Below, piece by piece: positions 9,661-20,934 of a stretch of DNA of 62,000 nt. Both the position numbers and the translations under genes were made by a program. How positions within the stretch are numbered: position 1 is the first letter of the stretch; each line of letters begins with the position of its first letter. The stretch covers positions 19,245,450 through 19,307,449 of the forward strand of contig CM055095.1 of the NCBI GenBank assembly GCA_029204225.1, written 5' to 3'. Source of the DNA: Diphasiastrum complanatum (taxonomy: Eukaryota; Streptophyta; Lycopodiopsida; Lycopodiales; Lycopodiaceae). Below the pieces are notes generated by a model. It was not told the DNA's origin. It was given only the letters and a program-made list of their open reading frames with translations, and did no database searches.

Positions 9661-9959
9661 TTTATCTTTTGCTGTATTCCATTTCAAACCTAGGACTCAT
9701 ACAAATTCTAACATGTCATCTTTTATGGAGGATTTGGAAATAGTCTTGCTATCGGTAATCTCTTCCCATTCGATCGATGGCACTGGTGCTATTTTCGATT
9801 GTGAAACCTTAGAGTTTGCATCTACTACTAGTTTTTTGCCTATACCAAAAACTAGTACTCTTGTAGGAATGTCTACAATACAATCCTAGCAATATTGAGT
9901 ATCTCCTATTCTTTGCATGCATCTTCATAACGTATAAATCTACACAAATAGTCTTGCCA

Positions 9960-10145
9960 GCTACTATAAAAGGAATGTCTCATAGCTACACCATCAAGTT
10001 TTATAATAGAATTATTTGCTAATTTTAGTGTGGTTAAAGTGACTTCAAACTTTAATCACACAACTAGTTATGAACTAAGGATATCAACGACAGATTCAAC
10101 AACTCCTATTACACCTGAAATAACCAATCCATCAATGGTAATGTC
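9960..10145 (-). pseudogene. Decayed gypsy aspartic protease
   Basis: The frames ITIDGLVISGVIG and LKLANNSIIKLDGVA match the spacing of retropepsins in Athila/Tat-like gypsy elements, where the second block (L-A-x-x-S) is typical. The catalytic Asp-Ser/Thr-Gly is not intact. Confidence 0.4.
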
Positions 10146-10629
10146 TACTTTGCACTGTTCCACATGTCGTAGGTGGTTTCATCATCTGTCTCACTTTTTG
10201 TCTATGCTAAGGGTGATAATCAGAGGGGTTGCCATAAGCTTATCTCCATGCTTAGATCATCAAGTTTCTTCTTGTAAATCTTGTCCCCCCGCCATGTTTT
10301 TTGTCTAGATCTATTTCCCTCTTGGGATGACATACTTTAGTCGTAGCCCTGGTTGAGAGCCATGTCTTAGCAGTTTTTCTATCGAGTGGCCATTATATTC
10401 ATTACTCCTCCTTTCCCTTGATTTTGGCATAACTGGTTTGATATCAATTAGATTAACTAGGGCTTTTCATCATCCATCTTAGCTTTCCCTTTCCCCAAGG
10501 GAGTATATCTAGGCTCATTTTGTAAGTATTGAACAAGTCTTGGAAGCCCAACACTACATACCTCATGGGATCTATGATTGATAGGGCTAGAGATCTGGTT
10601 GCTAGTATTCATAACTTCCCTTCAACTCC

Positions 10630-10745
10630 AACATCCATTTTCTAAATGGCCATTTTTCTGAAAACATCCACAAACCATATTAGGACAATTCCGATTTAGG
10701 TGGCTTCTTTGACAACAATGGCAACCTGAGGGAGGCGGTGCATTT
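10630..10745 (-). pseudogene. Gag nucleocapsid fragment, two degenerate zinc knuckles
   Basis: The minus strand reads CHCCQRSHLNRNC and CGCFQKNGHLENGC in tandem. These are two near-CCHC knuckles, each with altered spacing. Double knuckles are common in gypsy gag. Confidence 0.5.
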
Positions 10746-11787
10746 GTAGTATGCGTTTGCCCCATTATATTATGTTCTCTCTTTAAAAAGTTCATGTATG
10801 TAAGTAGTGGTAGGAATTGTTTTTATTTATATTATTCGTGTATTCTTTTAACATAACTTTTATGTCCTCTATCTCTAAGTTGGAACCTATTTCTTGTATT
10901 CAAATAAAAAGTAATGCAATGGTGATGTCACTTCCTTATGGTCTTGGGCTTGTGTTAAAGCCAATATCGGTATATTTTAGGAAGATGCGTATTTGATGAA
11001 TTGCATTTTGTGATTTTCCCTGTTGATTTGATGGATATCAAATTCAATGGAGCACTATAATTTTGAATACTTGGTCTCAATGGACAATTTCTGTAACTGT
11101 GACCGTATCCACATTCTTGACATGAGGGTGTATATGGTCATTGATTGGGACATTATGCAATCCGATGGCCTTCGTTGCATCCTTAATAGTCCGATGACCT
11201 CTTTTCTTACCTTTGTGGTTGTGCAACATAAATGGTGTTATATTTTTTAATGGCGGGATCTATGAAAGGTTCTTCTGTTTCAAACCATTGTTTGTCTTCA
11301 CGTTAACGACATACTTCTGACTGCACTCCACTTGGGTCAAGAATTGCTTGGCCTTGGTGGTGTTGGTAATGTCATCTTTTGATGTTGTGGTGTTGGTCCA
11401 AGTGCCTTGGGCTTTCGCTACTCATTGATGATAACCATAGGAGGTTTGGAATTGGTTTACCTTTTGTTATATAACACTTGGATTATAAGGACAATAAGCA
11501 ATGCCATGGGAAGCTACATTGCTCAAATGACAACCTAGTTGTCAGTCTCAAAATTTTATTATGGAATCGACCACTCATTAGATGTATGATTTAGTGAGTA
11601 GAATGGAGGCACCACACATTGTCCCACTATGGGTATTGTTGTTGAGTTGGTTTTGATGGATGAGCCTTTGTACCACTTTCAGATTTTAGTCGAATTGTTC
11701 TGACAATTACTCAATTTGTTGTTGATTTGTATAGCCCTTTTATTTAGTCTATAAGCATTTGGGTGGATAGATTTAAAGTAGTTGATG

Positions 11788-12379
11788 TTATTGTACATAA
11801 TATGGTAGAAGCTTGGATGAATATATATGGCACGAGTCCATCAAATTCCTCGTCTTCTTTCCTGACAACATCATCCATACTTTTGTGTAATGTAGTGTAA
11901 TACTCCCGTCGTTCGAATTTTTACTTGATGCTTTTTGGCAATCCAAATACAAACCACATAATAATAGCATGACTGGGACTCAATATTGGGCATTCCAATC
12001 TAAGATGTTTAATGTGCTCTATATAGTCCTTGACTTTTTCTTGTTTCTCCATTTTGATTTTGTTGATTAGGAGAGCAAGATCTTCAAGAAACTTTCGCAG
12101 CTTGAATTAGGTAATTAGGGTGCCCTTGACCACCTCTCAATCATTGCGCTCTTGTACAGTTTAATTGAAAAACCAATTTAATACTGCTCCAATGGCTCTA
12201 GTGAGTGACATTGGAAACAACTTCAATCTTTCCTTGGGTGTAGTTTCTCCATAAATCTCACATGGATCCTCATAGATTTGGAGAAATCTGACAAGATCTT
12301 TATATCCTTCATATTTTGGCATCGCAAATCTCAGTGCTTTTGGGATGGCCTGGATGTAGTGCATCTGATCAGCTTCCAT
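11788..12379 (-). pseudogene. Gag capsid of the decayed gypsy element
   Basis: The minus frame at 12379-12161 reads PKYEGYKDLVRFLQIYED, then RLKLFPMSLT and AVLNWFFN. This is the Retrotrans_gag pattern (P-K-Y/F-x-G, F-L, L-F-P-x-S-L, W-F). Further down, at 12110-11900, come KVKDYIEHIKHLRLECP and WFVFGLPKSIK, the second half of the same domain, in another frame. Multiple frameshifts are present. Confidence 0.65.
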
Positions 12380-12922
12380 TTGAATAAAGATTTTGTGTTT
12401 GATTCTCCTCTAGTTCTTCTTGGTATGTACTTGTTCTTGGTTGACTGTAATGTTGATCCATATTTCAATCGCATTCACTATAAGGTTATATGTGAGTGGT
12501 ATCTCTAAGTTACAACTGTTTCGAGTGGATTTGCTGATAGGAATTTTGTAGATAAATGCAGATGTAAGAGGTGGCTTTATGTTCATTTCTTTCTTCTTTT
12601 TTGTCTTTTTTTTTGTCACAATTTTCAACTAACTGGGCAGCTACGTTCGCCAACTTTCCAAGTAGTGAATCTTAGTGTTATTTAGCATTAGGATTCTTGG
12701 CGAAGGTTCTTATCGGGAAATATTTTGAAATTTGATGTTGGTGAAGCCATCCAATCACATTGGGCCAGCTCAAAAAACTTGGAACTGAGGAAAATTGATT
12801 CTAACTTGGAGAACTTGACTATTTGTCTTATTGCCCTTTGAGATGATGTACTAGCCAACCTAGGCCTATCATTCACTCGAGGGAATAGTCTCCACATCTG
12901 TGGTATTATACTATGTAAATAG

Positions 12923-13128
12923 GGGGGTGAAGTGGTTAGGGTATTGACTAGCCATTTCCTGTTGGTTGGGTGGTTTTGCTCCATAGGTGTCCTTTTGGTT
13001 GCGTGCAGTATGATCTAGTCGGCATGGGGGTGAAGTGGTTAGGGTATTGACTAGCCATTTCCTATTGGTTGGGTGGTTTTGCTCCATAGGTGTCTTTTTG
13101 GTTGTGTGCAATAGGATCTAGTCAGATC
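12923..13128 (+). repeat. Two tandem copies of a 103-bp SINE-like unit
   Basis: Copy 1 (12923-13025) and copy 2 (13026-13128) are nearly identical with an exact 103-base offset. Each begins GGGGGTGAAGTGGTTAGGG (A-box-like) and holds GGTTTTGCTCC (degenerate B box) about 35 bases later, the layout of a tRNA-derived SINE head. Small minus-strand ORFs here are by-products of the repeat. It abuts the broken end of the copia element at 13133. Confidence 0.6.
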
Positions 13129-13132
13129 TTCA

Positions 13133-13985
13133 CTAGGCGATCCTTATAAAAATTCTAAATCTTGAAGATACATTTGGAAGGTTCCCCTCATAAAAAATGA
13201 CACCTCTACCAATAATCACCTTATTAGTAGAAGGAATGTAAACCTTATAGGCTTTACTCACCTCACTATATCCAACAAATATACCTTTCCTTGAAGATGG
13301 ATCCTCCTTGGTCCTATCATCAAGATTTGTATTGACATAGCATGTGCATCCAAAAGTTCTAAGAAAGTTGACACTTGGCCTCCTCTTGAATAGCATCTCA
13401 AAAGGTGTCCTTCCATCCAAAATAACACTCCTATTGCACAAGAAATGAGCACACAACAAAGCTTGATCCCAAAATGGCTTATCAACATTAGAACTTAACC
13501 TCATGGCTTTGGCACTTTCACATAAAGTCCTATTCTTTCTCTCGGCCACTCCATTTTGTTGTGGGGTCCTTGTTGGTGTTGTATACTCCCTCTTGATCCC
13601 ATGCTCATCACAAAAAGCCTTAAACTTGGTAGATATGTACTCTCCACCATTTTCACTCCTTATGCACTTGATCCTTGTGGAAAATAGGTTCTTCATTGCA
13701 TTCTTGAACTTAATAAAGACATCATACACTTCATCTTTGCTCTTTAGTAGATAGATCCAACAAAATCTACTAAAATCATCAATGAAAGTTACGTACATCT
13801 ATTGCTAATTGTAGTAATTCCATGAATATCCAAATGTACAACTTGAAAAGGCTTTATAGATCTAGCATAAGGTAGTCTATGTGACTTTGACAAAGCACAA
13901 GATTCACAAACATGATTGATGTTACTTAAGGATTTTGGAAGACCCATCACAATTTGCTTTATAGCCATTACCTCCAATGCTTGAA
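13133..13985 (-). pseudogene. Copia integrase (family A copy 1)
   Basis: The zinc domain end CESCALSK is at about 13910, then VVHLDIHG (first catalytic Asp) in the frame 13977-13789. The main frame 13798-13133 (221 aa) has [26 protein letters not shown] (usual second Asp, here Asn-Gly-Gly preceded by Glu) and PQQNGVAERKNRTL with the catalytic Glu. It then has the downstream FLRTFGC and KGIFVGYSEVSKAYKVY blocks. A single frame change near 13790 separates the two parts. The second catalytic Asp appears as E, so activity is doubtful. The frame ends where the element is truncated. Confidence 0.87.
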
Positions 13986-14142
13986 GTTGAGGTGTCCCAT
14001 CCTTTTATGCCAAACCTCTTGAATAGGTAGTTGCTCACTTAGCTTGCCACAAATACAACTTGGTTAGGAATAACACAAGCATGTAGTCTGAACAACTTCC
14101 CTTGCCTTTTAACTTTTGCATTCAAGATATCCTTCCTTTTGA

Positions 14143-14328
14143 TCATGCACGCATCTCCATCAAACTCAACTTTGAAACCTTTTGATCTTGTTGTGTTGTT
14201 GGCCTCTCCTCCAAACCTACAACAATATCCAAAACATCATTCATCTCAAGAAGTGATTCCGTCCTCACTTTCCACAATGAATAGTTGTTTGAGGTAACAT
14301 GTATCCACTTGATGTAGCCATGTTGCAA
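14143..14328 (-). pseudogene. Copia gag N-terminus (family A copy 1)
   Basis: 61 residues read NNYSLWKVRTESLLEMNDVLDIV and EERPTTQQDQ, the start of a copia UBN2-type gag. The frame then passes directly into a short stretch like the end of protease/gag-pre-integrase (about 14110-13990: GKLFRLHACV, then WHKRMGHLN). Most of gag, the zinc knuckle and the protease are therefore deleted. Confidence 0.75.
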
Positions 14329-14909
14329 TGACCTGATCCTTCTCTTTCAACCTATTCCAATGCACAAAGCACTCTTTTGAAATACAACAAATCTTTCCAA
14401 AAAGACATCACAAAGATATGGAACCTCTCAATTCTCTGCTAGCACTTATATCTAGCAAATCAACACATAGAATGTAGAAATCTTGATCAACCTATGATCT
14501 GTCCTCAATCTAATGACTCTTGCCACTTCCTAAGATTGAAACACACTGTAATGAATTTCAGTAACCTCAAAGAATAGAGATCCAGTCAAAATTAGGCTTT
14601 TGACAAAATCACAAAAAAGTGAATATTTTAAATTCTACATGCAATTGCCTAGAACTTGATATAGAATCTTGTAGTCTCAAGTAAGACCTTCCTAATGCAT
14701 CTAAAATTGGTTATTTCTAGTAAGTGTGGTGCGAAATTGGAATTCAGCAAGTTCTATAACCTAGAATGAGTTTTAATCTACAAAAGATCCAATCTACATA
14801 TGCAAGAAACTCGATTTTTGGACAGAAATCAATCTAGCATGCTCTAGCATTGATATCTTCACCAAATCCTTGATAGATGTGCTTGATCCTTTCATAACCT
14901 GCAACACAA

Positions 14910-14921
14910 GCTCTGATACCA
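14910..14921 (-). other. Primer binding site, initiator tRNA-Met
   Basis: The minus strand reads TGGTATCAGAGC, a perfect plant PBS, directly next to the LTR end at 14922. Confidence 0.9.
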
Positions 14922-15530
14922 TGTGAATAATTTCAGATCATTTAAGATCCAAATCCATAACCTGACTTTTGATTAGAAATAGATCAAATCTACCAATCTT
15001 GCCAATGTGAAAAAATCAACATTTACTTAAAGAAAGAGATGCAAAATAACTAAGAGCCTGATCAAACATCAAACATAAGATATGATGAAGTTGCTATTTG
15101 TAAAAAAATGGTAAGCTACTGTATTTCACACGTGTGGATCCCAAAATAACATAAAATAAGTATTCTACACACAAGATTGCAAGATATCACCAATATAGTG
15201 CACCAATGGATAGATGAACCCAAGAGAATGAAATGAGATAAGAGAGAGAGAATGTCTATAGCAGTCAAACCTAATTTCAAACTCTAGTTTCCCTCCATAA
15301 TGAAAATCCCTACTATTTTTGTGACTAGATTCAATGTCTCTACTACTCAAATTGAATCTCACCAAAACTCGTGTTCTACAGTTTCCCACACTTTCCAAAG
15401 TGTTTATTCAAATGCATTTAGACTAATATAACTTTGAAAAGGCAAACTCTAAGTCTAATATGAAAATTGGCCTCAATTGCCAAATATACAAATATGACCA
15501 AAATAGCAAAACTAGTTGAAATTTCTCACA
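14922..15530 (-). repeat. 5' LTR of copia family A copy 1
   Basis: 609 bases, starting TGTGAGAAATTTC and ending AATTATTCACA on the minus strand (TGTGA/TCACA inverted ends). Its first 300 bases align with the LTR starts at 61610 (+) and 50472 (-). It includes a short GA/CT run at 15237-15253 and a CACACGTGTG palindrome near 15130. Confidence 0.85.
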
Positions 15531-16833
15531 CTAATAGTTCTTGAGCGTTTTTTGGATTGAAATAGAGTCATAGAGGTGTGTGAAATTTTATTTTGGTGTG
15601 TGATCTAGATTATATCTGAGTTCCTTCTTTTGTGAAAGGTAGATCTAGTAACTCGAGTTGATTGGCATTGGTGGAGGGATTGGTCTCTCCTTTGTGATCA
15701 AGATCTTACTAAGTGGATCTAGCTCTTTGAAGCACACATCTTAGTAAAAGAGAAGAATCACATTTTTTGGAGATTTCAAATCCGCCTAAGGATGGTGGAT
15801 GGATTGAAATTTTCAAGCTCGATGTGAAAAATTGCTTAAAAAACAAGGTTTTGAGAGCTAGTTTGGACATAGTTTGCAATCACGTGGATTTTGAGATCAA
15901 AAGGGATCAAAATCATGATGAATTTATCCATGATGGGTAATGTGCGGAATTAGGTGCTCAGGCACGTGTGATATCACCAAAATTTGAATGGTTGGTGTTT
16001 CTTCAAGGTAGATTCAAATCTAGTGTATGATTGCTTGTTGGAAAGCTAGTGAAGTCTAGTTTCTGATGAAATTGTTTTCAAGCCAAAAGGGCATTAATTG
16101 AAGGTGGGTATAGCACCCAAACTGGTGAGACATGCCAAGGATTGCTCATATGTAGCTTAGATAATAATAATTCATGATTTTGCATTGTCAATCTAGTTTG
16201 TATGAGATCTAGATGAGATTTTGGTGCCATAGCCACATAGTTTCATACAAATCCATTGTATTAGAGTTGTTTGTGGATTCCTTTAGTGTTTTCAAGTGTT
16301 TTTGAATATCATGGAGGGAGGTGGCTCCAAGTCTTAGAGTTCTTCAACTTTCGTCACCAAGCAAGATCTCATTAGGAGTTGAATTCACTTTCAAGTATCA
16401 TTATTATAGAGAGAGAAGCAACAATCTTGAGTGGAAAATAGTCAAGCCTGACTTGTTTGTCCAAGAATCTCAATTTATGAGTGATCTAGTCAAGATTGGT
16501 GGAAAACTAGGACATTGTTTGTAATCACATCTTTTCAAATCCATTTTAGCTCTCAAGAGGTAGAGTCATTGGCCTTGGTTGAGTCCAAAAGGGGTGATTG
16601 GGTTTGATATTTGTGTGATTTTATTCAAATTTAGCGTGCCTTAATCTTTGTGATCTAGGCAAGGTCCATTTGACTAGTTTGTTGGGTGAAGATTGATTCT
16701 TAGATTTGTGGTCTAGATCTTTTGTAGGTCTTGCTATATTTTTGATGTGTTCAAATCTAGTGTATTGAGAGTCACAAAATCACTTTGAAGAATCATTTCA
16801 CAAGTTTGTACTTTGTGTACAAGTACTTCTTAC

Positions 16834-17990
16834 TATGGCATCAATGGAGGCAAATGGAAGGTCCAAATCAAAGTGCTACTATTGTGGAAAGATGGGGCAT
16901 TTGGCCTTCAAGTGCTCCAAGATGAAAAAGGATGAAGGAAATCAAAAGAAAAGGCAAGTACACTGATATGGCTTCATTAAGGATGAGTCTCTCATGGCAT
17001 GCATGGATGCACCAACAATTTCTATGGAGGAAAATCCTTGGTGGATTGATATTAGGACAAAGTCACATATCACTTGAAAAAGGGACTATTTTTCTTCATT
17101 CACATCATATTCAAGTTCTAAGCAGTCCATTATTGTTTCAAATGGTGTTGAATATGTGATTCATGAATAGGAACCATTCCTATTTGGCCTGGTTCAAGAA
17201 GAAAGCAAAGCTTGAAAATGTGTTGTATGTCCCTTCATTTTTGAGTGTGAGTCAATTAGTTGACAAAGGATGTAGTGTCAAGTTTGATTGCAATGTTTGC
17301 TTTATGATCAAAAGTCATTGCAAAGGGATTAGAGATGGTAGGCTCTTCAAGCTTAATATTTTTGTGAGAACTAATCACGTGAAGGACAAGGGAGAGCTCA
17401 TTTCTCAAGAGAAGAGGATGGAGCACTCAAATCTCAATTCCATGGATGATGACTCTTATGTTCACATCAAGAATGATGTTTCTTATGCGATTGAAAGTGT
17501 TGCAAATGGTGGTGATGTCAAGGAGACTTCAAGGGTCAAGGAGGAGTACCAAGAAGATGATCTTGAGGAGCCATCTCAAGGTTCAAGTGTGCCAAGAGAT
17601 GAGGAGGAGAGTCCTTCTTCTCAAGTTATGATTCCAAGAAGAATCTGAAGAGACATGTATGAGCCTATGTGGCTCACATTTCAAGGGAAAGAGGAGCACA
17701 TTTCAAGTGGTATACATATCATGCTTGCTTCTCTTATGTCATTTGATGAATGAATTTGCTTTAGTAAGACTCTTGCATCTCAATATTGGAGTAAAGCCAT
17801 ACTAGTTGAGTATGATGTCTCTCTTGAGAACATAGTTGATGTTCTTATTGGTTTGAAATTCATATTAGATCAATTAAAAACAAATGGTTATTTCATCAGA
17901 TATATGCTCTTGAGTCTTGCAAGACCAAGAGTGACTCATAGTGTGAAATTTGTCTTTTTTTATGTATTGAGACAAATTCTAAACTCTTTA
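16834..17990 (+). pseudogene. Copia-like gag-pol remnant without integrase or RT core
   Basis: MASMEANGRSKSK is followed by CYYCGKMGHLAFKC (CX2CX4HX4C) at 16878-16919. Then comes WWIDIRTKSHIT, where the protease active site (D-S-G-A) is degraded, LENVLYVPSFLSVSQLVDKG, and GRLFKLNIFV of the gag-pre-integrase region (17160-17370). From 17380 to 17645 the frame stays open but is an acidic, serine-rich stretch unlike integrase. After TGA near 17646 come MYEPMWLTFQG and YWSKAILVEYDVSLEN, like the post-integrase and first RT block, and then the similarity ends. Several stops lie in the upstream part. Confidence 0.6.
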
Positions 17991-18089
17991 TTGTGAAAAA
18001 TTGGCAAAAATCTAGCTTGGTAATTTTATGTTTCTACTTCGTAAGCAAATCTCACGTGTGAAAAATAGTCAAAATAGATTAATCATGTT

Positions 18090-18600
18090 GACATTAAAGA
18101 TTGTTAGTCAAGCATCTTGGTGTCACTAGTTGATAGGGCCAATTTTGGCTTTAGAGGTCAAATAGTCAAGTACACATGTTTTATCATCATTAGGCCAAAA
18201 GTCAATTATGACATAGCTCGAGCTAGTTAGGTTGTTTACTAGTGTCTAGATTAGATTTGATGAGTGATGCGCCCTATATGTTGGCAAAGAGTCAAGGGTC
18301 CAATCATAAGTGAGAGATTTGGTAGAAGGGTCCAATCAAAATCAAGGGATATTGAGTCACTCATCCAATAGGATGTGAGAGGTGCTAAAAAGGGGGTCCA
18401 ATAGAATTAGAGGATGGACTACCTCGAGATACTACATGTAGGATGATCCACTTTATTATTGTATTGAGTTTTCTGGAGATCAATGAGATTTTGAGTTCTA
18501 GTCACATTGGTGGTTTCTTTCTCTACCCGAGCCCAATTTGTTGCATTCTCTCTCTACCTAAGAGCTAGGAATTTTCATAATTAGGTTTTTTAAAAGTACA
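18090..18600 (+). repeat. LTR-like region of element C
   Basis: It shares ordered blocks with the reverse complement of 59515-59965: tcaagcatctt, tgatagggcc, ttgatgagtgat, gtccaatagaatt, tcactcatccaata, and a closing ctctctctacc. Exact ends could not be fixed. Confidence 0.5.
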
Positions 18601-18639
18601 TCATCCACACATGTGTATGTACTTTCATGATGAATTGTA

Positions 18640-19419
18640 GGCTGATATTCCAAGAAATATTACAAGCAGGATAGGATTTAAATGTAGAACTTGCCCATGA
18701 AGTTTAGGCTTTTACGTTATCCGTAATGGCTTAAGTTATTTAGTTCTAAGTTTAAATTGCCATGGGCACTGCACATAGATATGTAATTTCAAGTTATTTA
18801 AAAGTTAGTCACAAAAGCCTATTGGGGTGTCCCATGGCACCAATGTAATTCAAAGTTAAGTTAGTCTATGTGGCCTACTTGTTCCATAGTGCCTTTTATA
18901 AGTGACCACCACTCCAAGTATATATGGGAGTGGAAGAGTCCATTTTTGACAAGAACCTCATTTGCAATACATGCCTATCTTTTTTCTATGAGTATTCTCC
19001 CTTGTGTGGTTTCATGTATTGTGTTACTTCACATTGTATTGTACACTATTCGATCTTGCTACAAGTTAAATTAATCTAGACTCTCCATTCTCTAGTAGGT
19101 TAAGCCTTAGAGGAGGAGGTTTAGTTTAGGGTTTTATTATTATGGTTTTAAGTTAATCTAGGCCCTGCATTCTCTAGTAGGTTAAGCCTTGGAGAAGGAG
19201 GCTTGTTTTAGGGTTTTTATCATTGCGACTTTAGTTGCTAAGTAGAGAAACGAGAGAAGAGCAGATCTTACCCTCAGAATACTCACCCTATACTTGTATT
19301 GCCTTCTTAGCATCCATATTCATGCTAGTACGAAAAAGCCTTAGTATCGACTAGATGGGAGACATCCATAGTCCTGTTAGAAGGAGCCTTAGCTGAAAAT
19401 AGATGCTAAAGAGCTAACA
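18640..19419 (+). repeat. Probable 5' LTR of the tRNA-Asp gypsy element
   Basis: Non-coding sequence before the PBS. It contains an internal duplication: ctctagtaggttaagcctta-like text at about 19085-19140 and again at about 19160-19215, both followed by gttttagggttttta-type sequence. The left end is an estimate. Confidence 0.4.
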
Positions 19420-19420
19420 T

Positions 19421-19434
19421 TGGCGCTGTTGCCG
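19421..19434 (+). other. Primer binding site, tRNA-Asp type
   Basis: TGGCGCTGTTGCCG matches TGGCGCCGTTGCCG, the complement of the plant tRNA-Asp 3' end, with one C-to-T change. Confidence 0.7.
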
Positions 19435-20540
19435 TTTTTTTTTTGCTTTCCCTAAGTTTTTCAAGCTCTTTCTTGCTTTTTGCTTTGCATTTACCTGTTT
19501 TTTTGCTTCTTTTAGCATCCTTGCTAGGTTTTAGGCTTTTCGCATCGTTGTTGCTTGTTTTTAGGGGCCTGTTGATGATTCCAAAAGGATGAGGTAAAGG
19601 CTTTTCAGCTTCTCTGTCATGCCACGGGCCTCTCTTGGTTAGCATCGGCCATTCTAGTGTGAGGTTTATCGGTGAGGCCATCATAGAGGGTTTATGAAGC
19701 CTACAGCCGCGCAATTTTGAAGGAGAGGAGTGTTTTCAAAGCAATCTGCTGTTTTCAAATGAGCAAAGCGGGCTTCTCATTTTCTCAGGTGTTTTCAGAG
19801 GAGGGGGCACATCAGATGTTTGGAAGCGTGCATCTACAAGGGGAGCATCATATGTTTGGAAGCATGCATCTGTAGAGGACACATCTGAGGTTCTTGTTGT
19901 GTTTTCAAGGTGTTTCTTGTCCACGGGCCTATCCATGGGCTTCTTGTGCTATGCACGGGCTTGTCTAGCGTGTTTTTTCCCCAGCCTTGGTGTCTTGGGT
20001 AGTCTCTACCATTCTTTTTGGGCTAGCCTTTACCATTCTTTCTTTGCTATCCACAAGCTAAAGCGGCCCATTAACAATGTTGGAGTAGGGTTTTGAGCAG
20101 TGTTTGAGAAGGAGTGCAGCGCACCATCTGCTGTCTTTCCAACGTCTACATCAGCGCAATTTGACCAGTTTTAAAAAGCGTTTTGAGCGCACCATCTGCT
20201 GTCCTCAAATTGCTTTAGATCATGGAAGTCTTTGCTGCTATTTTTGTTGCTTAGATTGCTTGTAAATTGAGGCCTATTTTTCTTCCTGTGAGAAAAAGTC
20301 AGGACTGCAGTTTTTTCTGATCACTTCTTCTCATCATTTTAGACTATTGCATAAGGTTTTTTTTGTTGTTGATTTTGTTTATAGCGTTTGAGAAGGCGAA
20401 CATCACACCATCTGCTATTTTTCCAGCTTACCATAGCCCGTTTTTGAAGGAGAGAAGGAGTGTTTTCTAAGTGAAGCCCATTTAGAATCCGCCCATCAGA
20501 CTCATCCCACATATTTCTTATAGCGATGGAGGTCTAAATC
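19435..20540 (+). other. Leader of the gypsy element, first part
   Basis: No protein motif is seen. The recurring phrase caccatctgctgt (near 20125 and 20190) and similar text (20408) hint at more degenerate repeats. The open frames here look incidental. Confidence 0.35.
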
Positions 20541-20845
20541 AAACTTCAGAGGTTTTGTAACAATTTTTCGACTGTTTTTTCCGACTTCAGAGGTTTGTCC
20601 GAAATTTTCCTACTATTTTCACACTTTAGAGGTGTGTTTCATTAACATTTCAACTATTTTCAGACATTTTCAGACCTTTTCAGCGATTTTTCTAGTTTTT
20701 TTTTCTGACTTCAACAATTTTTCAAGGTTTTCCTACTGTTTTCCAGGTTCTAGAGGTGTTGTCATCCGCATTTCAACCGTTTCTAATCATTTTTCAGTCA
20801 TTTTCAGCGGTTTTTCGGCTGTTTTTACGACTTTAGCGGTGTTTT
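20541..20845 (+). repeat. Degenerate T-rich tandem repeats
   Basis: A block like gacttcagaggt recurs near 20541, 20582, 20625, 20748 (tctagaggtgtt) and 20830 (gactttagcggt). Runs of ttttcag and tttcgactgtttt lie between. Spacing is about 40 or a multiple of it. The 292-codon frame over this region reflects the repeat. Confidence 0.5.
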
Positions 20846-20934
20846 TCCTATTGTTTTTCCTTCTTTCGCTATTGGACGTACTAATTTTTCAGCAATATTC
20901 ACTGATTCTTTCATGGTTTCTAGCTCCACAGTTT

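Larger units (their letters stand above)
9080..12640 (-). mobile_element. Strongly decayed Ty3/gypsy element
   Basis: On the minus strand the domains appear in gypsy order: gag capsid (12380-11790), zinc knuckles (10740-10640), protease (10145-9960), RT connection (9500-9380) and RNase H (9240-9080). No LTRs, integrase or intact ORF were found. Each domain is recognisable only in short frames, so it is older than the chromovirus at 115-6186. Confidence 0.7.
13133..15530 (-). mobile_element. Ty1/copia family A, copy 1 (5' part only)
   Basis: On the minus strand: 5' LTR (15530-14922), exact tRNA-iMet primer site (14921-14910), leader, gag start, a large deletion, the integrase zinc domain and the integrase core. 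The copy stops at 13133, so RT, RNase H and the 3' LTR are missing. It shares LTR and integrase text with the copies at 50023-59510 and 60012-62000. Confidence 0.85.
15531..18600 (+). mobile_element. Copia-like element C, non-autonomous
   Basis: A + strand element with a leader (15531-16830), zinc knuckle, protease-like and gag-pre-integrase text (16834-17400), a long non-pol insert and a 3' LTR-like region (about 18090-18600). That region is related to 59515-59965 in reverse. The 5' LTR was not found; the element begins next to the LTR of family A copy 1 in head-to-head order. No integrase core or YVDD box is seen. Confidence 0.5.

Noticed and set aside
9638-9889. 83-codon + strand frame
   Set aside because: It is antisense to the decayed minus-strand gypsy pol region.
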